NCBI RefSeq assembly: GCF_003286125.1
Contig: NZ_QMED01000007.1
Coordinates: forward strand, 121,391 to 185,390
Direction of reading: 5' to 3'
DNA length: 64,000 nucleotides
Source: Algibacillus agarilyticus
GTDB taxonomy: Bacteria; Pseudomonadota; Gammaproteobacteria; Enterobacterales; Alteromonadaceae
In this document: positions 29,701-37,680 of the stretch, in pieces
How positions within the stretch are numbered: the first letter of the stretch is position 1
Layout of the letters: each line of letters begins with the position of its first letter
Notes under the pieces: generated by a model
Told to the model about the DNA's origin: nothing
What the model saw: the letters and a program-made list of their open reading frames with translations, nothing else
Database searches by the model: none
Made by a program: the position numbers and the translations under genes

Positions 29701-32700
29701 CAAGAGGGTGTTGAGTTTTTAGCCGATGGTGATGCAGATAACGATGGTGTATCAAACATAGATGAACAACGCCAAGGCACGCATCCGTTAATTGCCGATA
29801 CGGATTATGATGGTGTTGCAGATAATTTAGATCTATTCCCGTTGGATGGCACTGAATATGCTGATGCCGATAATGATGGTGTTGGCGACAATGTTGATAA
29901 TTTAAATGAGCAGTTGGGCCAAGTTTATGTGTTTGAACAAATGCTGCCTAATGTCAGTGGTGATTGGTACTTTGAACAAGTTGTAGCCAGCGCTGCAGAT
30001 GATAAAGGCACGGTAAGTGTACTTGAGTTTCATGGTGCTGATGATGTTCGATTGAAACAATATAATACCAGTGATAATGGCCGCATGGTGAAATCTCAAA
30101 ACCTAGGCCATAAAATTACCGGTTGGCAAAAAATAGCTAATATGGGTTATAGCCATCAACGCTGGCACATTGTTGCTTATCATATTATTGATGGTCAAAG
30201 TCAGTGGTTGTGGCATCAATTAGCGCGTAATGGACGTTATATTAAAAGCGTTGCGTTAGATGGTGTTTCATTGGTTGGAGAGGCCTCTGATTCTGATATC
30301 GCTGATGTTTATTTTGAAGATGATGGCTTAAGTGTATTAGCAACGGTGGGTGGTGAAGTTTCAATAAGAGCACTTGATGAACAAGGGCTACTCACATCGC
30401 TTTATACATTGTTAGAAGTAGGTGCTACCGCTCAATTACAATTATCTCAAACGCTAGATGGATCACATTACGCGGTTGCTGAAGGCAATCAAAGTTGTGG
30501 GGTTGTTCATCTTTATGATGTGAATGGAGATGATAATACCGTTGAGTTGGCCAACAGCTTTAATGTGGATGATTATCAACAAGACGCGTGTGGTGTGTTG
30601 CAGGATATCGCGTTGCTTGATAATGGTAATTTGTTAATTGATGCCCAAAGAGAGTTATATGAAATTGATAGCGCTGGTGGCTTAGTTCGCAGCAATATTA
30701 CCTTGCAAACCGGTAGTGATACTCGTTATTTGTCTGTATCGGGTGATCGTCGATATATTGTTGGTAATGGTTTATTGCGTAAATATGATGACCAGTTAAA
30801 ACTAAGTTCTAACTACTCTGCCTTTGGTGGACAGAATGGTTTCTTTGCCGATGATAGTTTTAGCATTCATGGTGATATTCAATCAGGTTCTGCTAATCGT
30901 GTTTGGACAGTAGAGCGCAATACCGCTCGTGTTCAGCTGTTTAATATGGATAGTCAAAACAGCGATAAGTTTGAGCGTAGCTTTACATTAAAAGATACAA
31001 ATAATCGTATTTTAGCGGCTCAAGATATGACCATGGGCTTGGATGCTAATAGTGATTCGCCACGCCTATTTGTTATTGAAAATACCGATAGCCAAACGTT
31101 ACTACATCGCTTTAGTGCGCAAGGTGGCTGGGGTGGTCAATTATTGTTACCGGCTGGTTACGTAGAAGCGATACACGTGCAAAATGAAAAAGCGTATATC
31201 TTGGCTCGAAGTTCAATTGCTAATATTAACAGCAGTAATCATGTTTTATTAACCGTTGATTTATCAACAGATGAAATAACAACGCTTGATATTTCGGCGT
31301 TGAGTGCACGTGCATTTGATTTAACGGGTGACGGTAGAGAATTATTTATTTTACATGAGTCGGTTAACGATAATGCGCATTTATCGGTTCTGCGTTTATC
31401 GCTTGAAGGCGAAACCTTAGCCAACGTGGCTTTACCTCGATTACCGGCTAATTCAGACGCTAGCGAATTAGCTAATATTAGTTATGGTCAGAATCGCTTA
31501 ATTATTGGTTATGGGCCTGAAGTATATATGCATCAGGTAGATCAAAACTTTAGTTTGGCTCAAGCTTTTGATGAGATTGGTTACAGTGTTGCGCAAAATG
31601 CCTTAGCCTCGAATGTGAGTGCGCAATTAACTCAAAGTGGTAAGTTAGTTTGGGCTGATACCGCTCATGGTCGTTTACAAGTTTTACAGCCGACTTTAGT
31701 CGATATTAATGCTAAAGCGATTATTGTTGCTGGTGGTGGCGATTACATCGGTAATAATTTATGGCCTGCAACGTTACAACATGCTATTCAAGCTTATAGA
31801 ACGCTGCGCCGACAGGGTTTTGCCAAAGACAAAATTTATTATTTATCGGATGAAGCGATTGATTTTGACGGCAATGGTGAATTAGATGAATTATTTTTAC
31901 CGGCTTCAAGTGAAAATATCCAAGCTGCGTTAGATTGGGCTGATTCTGCCGATTCATTAACGGCTTATTTAGTTGATCACGGTAATGTTGATACTTTCCG
32001 TGTGAAAGCCGATGAAACGATGGCCGCGAGTGAATTCGCTAATATGCTTAATGGTTTTTCAGGGCGTATTAATTTAGTTTACGATGCCTGTAAATCAGGT
32101 AGCTTTATTGATGATTTAGAGGGTGAAAACCGCACTATAATTACCAGTGCTAACGACACGCAAGATGCGATGTTCTTGCAGGATGGCGCAATTTCATTCT
32201 CTGGTTTGTTCTGGCAATACATTGATAATGGTTTTGATATGCACACTGCCTTTAGCGAAGCGCAAAAGTTCTTTAGCTATAATGGTTTGAATCAATCACC
32301 ACAAGTGAGTGTTAACGGTGAAAATAATGTTAACCACCTGAAAGGTCGTTTCATCGGTTATGGTAATAAGCAGTCGCAAGCGCGCTTTAATTTTGCTGAT
32401 AGCAGCTTAAATGTTGAATCTGGCATTGTTAATGTAACCGCTAAATTAAATGGCGATGTGAGTGGTTTACAACGTGTTTGGGTTACTTTATTACCTCGAA
32501 ATAAATCAGCGACTAATGACGATATAGCCAGCCCAGTTGTTGATACTAAAGCGTTTGATATGACGTTGAATAATGAAGGGGAGTATAACGTTGCTATTCC
32601 TGCATCGTTGATTAATAACTCAGATTATTTATCTGTGTTAGCTGCCGATAATCAAGGTAATAAATTACTACCGCGTGTACATCATGTGAACACCGCCGGT

Positions 32701-35700
32701 GCAAGTGATAAACGGGCTGTATTAGTTGCCGCGTATGCTAACGGCGAACAAATAGACGCTATTAATCAACAATTGGATGTCGCTTATGACGCTTTAATTA
32801 AGCAAGGTTATAACGCAAGCCAGATTAATGTATTAGCCCAAAACTTGTCACAAGCGGATGATGTTGCAACGCTTGATTCACTTGATACCGCGATGAACAC
32901 TTGGGCGATAGAAAGCAAAGGTGATTTCTTATTGTATGTTGCGGGTGATGTTAGCTCTGCCGGATTAAACCTTAAAGGCGATGTGCTCGCCGCGAGTACG
33001 TTAATTAACTGGATTGATAGTGTTAATGGTGCTCGTGAAGGCCAAGTGACTGTGATTGTCGATAGCTCTCAGTCAGCTGTTTTTACCAGTCAATTAACCG
33101 GACTATCGAGTGATGCAATTGTTATTGGTAGTACGCAAGATGATGAGTTTGCTCATTGGTTACAACAAGAGTACACCAGTTTTACCAGCGTGTTCTTTAC
33201 TCAAGTGGGTCAAGGGCAAACAACTCGAGAAGCGTTCTTAGTTGCTAAGCGCACATTAAGAAATAGACCATTAGCCCAAACACCTTATTTAGATGTAGAC
33301 GGTGATGGTGTGAGCAGCAATAAAAAAGATGGACGTCAATTGTTAGCGTCTGGTCATACGCTTGGTTTTGGGATGGTTTTTGCAGGTGATGAACCGCTTA
33401 TTACTGCGGTAGCACCGAGTATAGAATTAACCGATACTGATAGCACCACTTTATGGGCTGAAAATATCACTTCAACGAGTTTACTTGAAGAAGTATACGC
33501 CATTGTTGCTTATCCAAGTGCTATTGGCGGCTCACCTAAAATTGAACGTATTACGCTCGAATACGATGGTAATGGTCGCTATAGTGGACAGGCGTTAAAC
33601 TTAACGACACAAGGTGAATATCGAGTGCAATATTTTGCTCGTAATAGTGAAGGTTATGAATCAATTTTAACTGATTCGCAGCAAGCCATTATTACTCAAT
33701 CTCAGTTATTGCCTGATGTTTATGAAGTTGATAACAGCTTAGAGACCGCCTCGGTAATAGAAATCAATCATGAGCTAGGTCAAGTACATAGTTTGCATGA
33801 CTCAACCGATGTTGATTGGTTTGTTTTTTATGCCAATGGCTCGGTTGATTCACCTGCTGCCTTTGAAATATTAATTGATGATGTAAGTGATTCACTTGAT
33901 GTTGCCGTTACTATTTTTGAGGCCGATGGTACAACTGTGATTGGTGAGTTAGCCCAAGAAGAACTGGGTTCACAATGGGTTGATGATGGGGTAGAAGGTG
34001 AGGGTGAGTTGTTATCGATGAATTTACCTAAATCTGATTATTATTACATTAAAGTAGAAGCGTCTAACCCTGACGAGTTTAATTTGGGTGATTACCGAAT
34101 TGAATTAAATACACCTATTGTCGCTTTTTATGGTTATGTCACTGGCTTAGTAACCGATGGTCTTACCGGCAATGCGGTTAGTCGAGTGAAAGTAACAAGT
34201 AGCGAAGGCTTTACTGCATTAACATTACCTAATGGTAGCTACCGCATGAAGCATGATCCTGCTGAAGGGGTAACCGTTAGTTTTGATTCAACAGATTACG
34301 ATATCGTTAATAAAGATGTTGCCATTGAGGAGTTAAAAACGACTCGATTAGATGTACTGCTTGTTGAAAGTAATGCTGCGCCCGTTGTTATTAATGACGC
34401 ATTACTGGCGGTTAATGAAGATGAGACACTCGCCATTACATTGGATATAAGTGATGCAGATGATGATCCATTAACTTATACCTATACCGGATTACCAAGT
34501 TGGGTAACCACTAATAATGCTGAGTTAAGTGGTGCGCCAACGCAAGCTGAAATTGGCGTGTATAACTTTAGTGTTAGTGTATCGGATGGTGAATTTACAA
34601 TGCAAGGTGAATACACATTAACGGTTGTGAGTGTTAATGACTTACCTCAAATTAACAGTACTGCCAGCACACAAGTTAATGAAAGTAGTGAGTATCGTTA
34701 TGAGTTAGATGTATCTGATGAAGATGGTGATACGCTTAGCTACGTTATAGTTGACGGACCAGATTGGTTAAGTGTAGAGAACGGTGTGTTAACCGGAACG
34801 CCGGAACAAGCTAATGTGGGTAGTTATACTTTCACTATCGCGGTGTCAGATGGTTCGGCAACGGTTAATGAAACGGTCACCTTGGTTGTTGATAATATAA
34901 ATGACGCGCCGGTGTTTACGAGTGACCCCATCAATGAAGTTATTGAAGCTGAAATGTACACATATAATGTGAATGTTTTTGATGAAGATGGTGATGATGT
35001 AAATGTTACATTATCAAATGCGCCAACGTGGTTATCATTAACAGATTCTGTTTTAACTGGGGTACCTAGTGACGCAGAAGTCGGGTCACATGAGGTAACG
35101 TTAACGGTGAGTGATAGTATAACGAGCATCAATCAAACATTTACGTTAACGGTGCTTGATAATGGTATTTCTGGCTTAACTTTAAGTGCGCCGAGTGATA
35201 TTACACTTGAAGCGAACGGAAGATTAACGTCGGTAGATCTTGGTGATGCGATTGTTAAAGATGATAAAGATATCGGTTTAATTGCGACGGCAGATAATAC
35301 CGGGCCATTTACTGTTGGTGAGCATGTCATTAATTGGCAAGTAACTGATAGTGATAACTTTGTTGAAACGGCTACACAAATTGTGCGAATTACCGATACC
35401 ACTGCGCCTGTATTTTCGGAATTGCCTGAGATACAGATTAATGCGACAGGGCAGCAGACAAATATTGCTAATAAAGTAAGCGTTGAAACAAGTGATGTCG
35501 TTGATGGCGTTGTTCAAGCTGAGCTTGTTAGCACATCATCACTTCGTTCTGGTCGTCATACATTAACGTGGCGAGCCGTTGATGCTGAAGGCAATGCGAA
35601 TACGAGCAATCAATCAATTGTTGTTAAGCCTCTTGTTAAGGTGGGTGGCCAGTATTTAGCTGAAAATGGAAGCCAAGTTCGTATTCCTGTATTGCTTAGT

Positions 35701-37617
35701 GGTCTGGCTGCTGATTACCCTGTTTTAATGGATATTCAAGTTGATAGCGCGCTTGCTCATACCCTTGAACAAACCCAAGTTATTATTACTGAAGGGCAAA
35801 CGGGGGAAATTGCATTAACGGTAAATGATAATTCCATTGTTGGAGACGAAACGTTAAGTGTTTCAGTTAGCAATATTGAACATGCAGTTAGTTCATCTCA
35901 AAATACCGCTATTGTGAAGATGACGGTATTAAACGAAGCGCCCAAAATGTCGTTAGCTATTATGCAAAATGGACAGCGCGTTAACTATATCTATCAAGAT
36001 AAAGGTGTTGTGGAAGTTCGAGCCAATGTAAAAGATACCAATGTGCTAGATGAACATAGTCTAACTTGGGACTCTACACTGGCTAATACGAGTACGGACG
36101 AGACTAGCTTTGTATTTGATCCTGCGATTATTGATGCTGGTATTTACAATATTAGCGCAACCGTTGCTGAAATTAATACGACGGATGCTCATTCTGTTAT
36201 TGATAAAATTCGCCTACAAATTATAGCGAGTGAACCTGTGTTATCGGATAGCAGTGATAGTGATGGTGATGGTATTGTTGATAGTGAAGAAGGATTAGGT
36301 GATGCTGATGGTGACGGCATCTTAGATCATAAAGACAACAACAGTGATAACACCGTACTGCCATTAGTTGCACTTGGTCAAGACATTGAAATGGCGCCAT
36401 TACAAGTAGGCTCAGGTTTAATTCTTAGTTTAGGTGACACCGTTAAAGCAGCATTGGGTAGTGAAGCAGAAAGTGCTGTATTAAGCTTAGATATGTTGTC
36501 GCAGTTTGGTGGTAACAATGGTGCACCGGTTGAAAATACGCAAATAGCGGTATCACCGGTATCACCGATACTCGATTTTGTGGTTAGTGGGCTTGTGCGT
36601 GCCGGTGACTCAATCAGTATTATCGTACCTTTACCTAGTGGTGTTTCATTGCCTAATCAAGCTGAATACATGAAGTTTGATGCTGCATTAGGGTGGCGTG
36701 CATTTGTTTCTGGTGATGGAAATGCATTAGCATCGTCAACTTTGAATGATGATGGTGTTTGTCCACCGGCAGGGGATGCACTCTATATTGCAGGCTTAAA
36801 TGAAGGTCATCAATGTGTGCAGTTAACCCTAGTTGATGGTGGTACTTATGATGCCGATGGTCAAGCTAATGGTGTTGTAAGAGATCCTGGCTTTATTAGT
36901 GCGAACTATGCGCCAATTCTTACTTTACCTGAGAATGTGATCGTAAATGAAAGTGATGAAAGTATCGTTACGCCAACTGAAGTGAGTGATCCTGAAAATG
37001 CGACGCTAACTTATGAATGGAAACAACTTACAGGAACGTCGGTAAGCTTTGATAGTTCACTGTCAGAACTTCGATTTAGTAACCCTAATCTAACAGCGGA
37101 TGAAACACTTAGCTTTAGTTTAACCGTTAATGATGGCGTTAATTCAACGACTGATAATGTTGATGTTATTGTTAAGTGGCAACCTCAAGCATTAAATGTA
37201 ACCATTAGTGCTGAAAGCGCTGCTAATGAAGGCACTACATTGGCTGTTGATGCAAGTAATTCGAGTGACCCTGATGGTTATAGTTTGAGTTATCAATGGG
37301 CACAAACATCTGGCCCGAGTGTGAGCTTAGGGAGCACTAATAATGCACGTATAAGCTTTACTGCACCACAAGTGACTAGCCAATCGGTTATTACACTTGA
37401 AGTAACGGTAACTAGCTCTGATGGACGTTCTAAAATTGAGCCAGTGTCTATTACTATTAATAATGTAGCAACTAATGGTGGTAATAACGGTGGTGGTTCG
37501 CAAACACCGTCAGGTGATTCTGGTGGTGGCGGCGGTACGTTTAATTACTGGATACTGCTGATGTTATTTGCATACGGTCTGTATGCAAGAGGTAAGCAGG
37601 TTTACTTGAAAAGGTAA
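23758..37617 (+). CDS. Giant multidomain surface protein with C13/caspase-like peptidase and GlyGly-CTERM-like tail
   Basis: 4619 residues. Order by eye: signal peptide (1-31); carboxypeptidase-regulatory/Ig-like repeats (about 32-1285), including two near-identical 112-residue segments at 831-942 and 1062-1173; about seven fibronectin-III-like modules (about 1288-1960); Ca2+-binding thrombospondin-3-type DxDxDG repeats (about 1964-2050); a propeller-like region (about 2055-2640); a C13/caspase-fold domain (about 2650-2870) with His2741 in YLVDHGN and Cys2778 in DACKSGSF; a second, degenerate copy (about 2984-3180) with Asp3064 and Ser3104 in those places; a PPC domain (about 3319-3455); three He_PIG/cadherin-like repeats (about 3541-3800); HYR-like, DxDGDG and PKD-like domains. 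The C-terminus has a Gly-rich stretch, a membrane helix and basic residues (about 4585-4619), like a GlyGly-CTERM rhombosortase signal. RBS AAAGGGA. Probably co-transcribed with the FadL-like gene. Target unknown. Confidence 0.85.
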   Translation: MFRFTNETQSVNRSVFLFLIVFLQLVFTVNAAEIHGRFTVDGSVIAGAPVILYDRNLNELSSSETDSSGSYRLFFNEPGIYFLNAASGQASTGFYELDLELVDEQLDINLLITKKTIELQGHVSTVDGTPLSFTEISVSSESASIEHERIVTDKYGNYSASIDIPNFDDELTFEAWVMGGISDLNNGESRLPVYATKQTTSKFVASEELAVEQNIVLPNFAKQTLKISSLDGAGFTASVTLYQVEDDGSRFRLGNTLVDASGLFDFYFPLITEDNATELAFSIQPPNAVVGDYNVELLNQDQNPFLAVSFNKNINPEQQLSSVLSGQVQIQNEQGLLVNNSSTVSVMNNQYELISVVESDNSGVFTLDLETWGQYFIRAENAAYKSPWQSIVVNNALFEHDILLDTSFNIVDVNGVIKTTNDLTLGGVDVVFSADELPVAFYSFGGQSNPSVVTNALGEFVISLPTQVASEGDAFIQYKATVESRGRRLKINNQASSFITYIPETHFSIDPSETNPTFILPAIHKLNLVTLDPQNSPIDLFVNLSLSNGDWLTSLATDVAGSSTLYLAGVDGLGSNIEYNLIPEIPNNNKATWFPPEITNIVITEETTHSILLNAKRTVNVSGNVTDLNGNAIVGATIGFSTTDLDVDDYTAGYGRYYPHHISTNTGYEIALRANNSLTQYTARLGNCATCNDKWGFVNDDGRHIEAYWGNTVLSQQVDLAGDSTLQVSDLQLSVDLKKLTLNVVDTNGLALYDIAVSLYLNSNSSTLIKNFRSDKNGQVVLYLPKNTTGEQYHLKINPTGNKLYNLAPTAIDVTLDQNLSVDGVVTITERRYVDLVGQVTDANGLLLDAVTIGTRTETTGLTTNYALLDSANGGAFSLRVEAPLDEVVTYQVKNNRGASRDYRFSNEGYDDYWGSITDGVGTYPAWLREIQLSTDVEVPVGQDDITVNLNTGVALQKAAFTVLGSDGFPQENLSVYIEFRNTLGDWSYLTTVHTDTNGIAGLYLPVLNDVREGYRYTTQPVNTTSATTYILRDGETQEFVLDDTTTGVAIDSEVVITIQDRRYVDLVGQVTDANGLLLDAVTIGTRTETTGLTTNYAQLDSANGGSFSLRVEAPLDEVVTYQVKNNRGASRDYRFSNEGYDDYWGSITDGVGTYEAWLREIQLSTDVEVPVGPAKIADFDQVDVNLVVPLKLHKFSAQVRDKNGYPLTGTQVKYNYLNRFGDATALKTLTIDGSGEVGLYIPNLQEPRELYEVTVTDNGFYGFEESTTEFHTLTEDKTFLNITTFVDIDAPKFVSRPRISYVSDTQAVVQWFTDEPSKGQVTIEGVDYVGNALSKKQSIIVDGLTPGNDYIADVTSSDASGNDSLIEKVNFTTLLEVDSTPAAYFNEPMAIQVSATQAVLSFTADEPITSIVEVKQGDSVVATFEANELSSSHQITVDNLMPLSQYQLVVVSTDAAGNESQATAPLSVETKSNEDVKAPIYTLQPVVRNISQDSVTIYWETDEPAISAISYNLKAGGNHIPLRSDDYSRVHVQTLTGLTANTEYEFTVSVTDAFDNGPRLSKTQRFYTRNQADTDAPLLLSDVAVLQLGESDATLVWATDEAASAVLKYGQSADNLNQSIVIAEPRIDHLLSMNGLTVDSTYFYQVVMTDTSGNNAESVVASFTTKPAGENSLLTYVDLPGLLQVKHDTLTIGLRTNRAAYGEAICYGDDGEVYDARSLDARLSQQLTVTGLSRGRYYQCHVASWTQSGERIGSALTGDTLDAGYIRTLEQADTTAPGVIGGPTVVYVADSVAVIEWRTNELSLTNIEYRQSDLNRYQVASAFGFADNKQQIIKGLASNTEYRYRLALQDMNGNLTYSGERSFTTLADADDTAPVFDIEPYLISVLGSQVTIGFNTDKPVDAQVLYTREGSNRQLEAVRSTSAALDHRYTVDLGANQNYSLKVRVKGLSGHTVESSSLVIDFTADADANGLTDLFESTYAQEGVEFLADGDADNDGVSNIDEQRQGTHPLIADTDYDGVADNLDLFPLDGTEYADADNDGVGDNVDNLNEQLGQVYVFEQMLPNVSGDWYFEQVVASAADDKGTVSVLEFHGADDVRLKQYNTSDNGRMVKSQNLGHKITGWQKIANMGYSHQRWHIVAYHIIDGQSQWLWHQLARNGRYIKSVALDGVSLVGEASDSDIADVYFEDDGLSVLATVGGEVSIRALDEQGLLTSLYTLLEVGATAQLQLSQTLDGSHYAVAEGNQSCGVVHLYDVNGDDNTVELANSFNVDDYQQDACGVLQDIALLDNGNLLIDAQRELYEIDSAGGLVRSNITLQTGSDTRYLSVSGDRRYIVGNGLLRKYDDQLKLSSNYSAFGGQNGFFADDSFSIHGDIQSGSANRVWTVERNTARVQLFNMDSQNSDKFERSFTLKDTNNRILAAQDMTMGLDANSDSPRLFVIENTDSQTLLHRFSAQGGWGGQLLLPAGYVEAIHVQNEKAYILARSSIANINSSNHVLLTVDLSTDEITTLDISALSARAFDLTGDGRELFILHESVNDNAHLSVLRLSLEGETLANVALPRLPANSDASELANISYGQNRLIIGYGPEVYMHQVDQNFSLAQAFDEIGYSVAQNALASNVSAQLTQSGKLVWADTAHGRLQVLQPTLVDINAKAIIVAGGGDYIGNNLWPATLQHAIQAYRTLRRQGFAKDKIYYLSDEAIDFDGNGELDELFLPASSENIQAALDWADSADSLTAYLVDHGNVDTFRVKADETMAASEFANMLNGFSGRINLVYDACKSGSFIDDLEGENRTIITSANDTQDAMFLQDGAISFSGLFWQYIDNGFDMHTAFSEAQKFFSYNGLNQSPQVSVNGENNVNHLKGRFIGYGNKQSQARFNFADSSLNVESGIVNVTAKLNGDVSGLQRVWVTLLPRNKSATNDDIASPVVDTKAFDMTLNNEGEYNVAIPASLINNSDYLSVLAADNQGNKLLPRVHHVNTAGASDKRAVLVAAYANGEQIDAINQQLDVAYDALIKQGYNASQINVLAQNLSQADDVATLDSLDTAMNTWAIESKGDFLLYVAGDVSSAGLNLKGDVLAASTLINWIDSVNGAREGQVTVIVDSSQSAVFTSQLTGLSSDAIVIGSTQDDEFAHWLQQEYTSFTSVFFTQVGQGQTTREAFLVAKRTLRNRPLAQTPYLDVDGDGVSSNKKDGRQLLASGHTLGFGMVFAGDEPLITAVAPSIELTDTDSTTLWAENITSTSLLEEVYAIVAYPSAIGGSPKIERITLEYDGNGRYSGQALNLTTQGEYRVQYFARNSEGYESILTDSQQAIITQSQLLPDVYEVDNSLETASVIEINHELGQVHSLHDSTDVDWFVFYANGSVDSPAAFEILIDDVSDSLDVAVTIFEADGTTVIGELAQEELGSQWVDDGVEGEGELLSMNLPKSDYYYIKVEASNPDEFNLGDYRIELNTPIVAFYGYVTGLVTDGLTGNAVSRVKVTSSEGFTALTLPNGSYRMKHDPAEGVTVSFDSTDYDIVNKDVAIEELKTTRLDVLLVESNAAPVVINDALLAVNEDETLAITLDISDADDDPLTYTYTGLPSWVTTNNAELSGAPTQAEIGVYNFSVSVSDGEFTMQGEYTLTVVSVNDLPQINSTASTQVNESSEYRYELDVSDEDGDTLSYVIVDGPDWLSVENGVLTGTPEQANVGSYTFTIAVSDGSATVNETVTLVVDNINDAPVFTSDPINEVIEAEMYTYNVNVFDEDGDDVNVTLSNAPTWLSLTDSVLTGVPSDAEVGSHEVTLTVSDSITSINQTFTLTVLDNGISGLTLSAPSDITLEANGRLTSVDLGDAIVKDDKDIGLIATADNTGPFTVGEHVINWQVTDSDNFVETATQIVRITDTTAPVFSELPEIQINATGQQTNIANKVSVETSDVVDGVVQAELVSTSSLRSGRHTLTWRAVDAEGNANTSNQSIVVKPLVKVGGQYLAENGSQVRIPVLLSGLAADYPVLMDIQVDSALAHTLEQTQVIITEGQTGEIALTVNDNSIVGDETLSVSVSNIEHAVSSSQNTAIVKMTVLNEAPKMSLAIMQNGQRVNYIYQDKGVVEVRANVKDTNVLDEHSLTWDSTLANTSTDETSFVFDPAIIDAGIYNISATVAEINTTDAHSVIDKIRLQIIASEPVLSDSSDSDGDGIVDSEEGLGDADGDGILDHKDNNSDNTVLPLVALGQDIEMAPLQVGSGLILSLGDTVKAALGSEAESAVLSLDMLSQFGGNNGAPVENTQIAVSPVSPILDFVVSGLVRAGDSISIIVPLPSGVSLPNQAEYMKFDAALGWRAFVSGDGNALASSTLNDDGVCPPAGDALYIAGLNEGHQCVQLTLVDGGTYDADGQANGVVRDPGFISANYAPILTLPENVIVNESDESIVTPTEVSDPENATLTYEWKQLTGTSVSFDSSLSELRFSNPNLTADETLSFSLTVNDGVNSTTDNVDVIVKWQPQALNVTISAESAANEGTTLAVDASNSSDPDGYSLSYQWAQTSGPSVSLGSTNNARISFTAPQVTSQSVITLEVTVTSSDGRSKIEPVSITINNVATNGGNNGGGSQTPSGDSGGGGGTFNYWILLMLFAYGLYARGKQVYLKR
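26248..26583 (+). repeat. Internal 336-bp repeat, copy 1
   Basis: Nearly identical to 26941-27276 (offset 693 bp, six mismatches counted by eye, no gaps). Encodes residues 831-942 of the giant surface protein (RRYVDLVGQVTDANG onward). Confidence 0.95.
26941..27276 (+). repeat. Internal 336-bp repeat, copy 2
   Basis: Second copy of the segment at 26248-26583, in frame, residues 1062-1173. Synonymous positions are also conserved, which points to recent duplication or gene conversion rather than protein-level selection alone. Confidence 0.95.
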
Positions 37618-37680
37618 GCTTAGCTTACCGCGGTAAAATAATAATAAATGACGAATATTGTGGAAGATATAGGAAATTAA

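Noticed and set aside
34824-35517. Several antisense open frames inside the giant gene
   Set aside because: They are by-products of the repetitive codon pattern (Val/Thr/Asp-rich), with no signal, domain or RBS.
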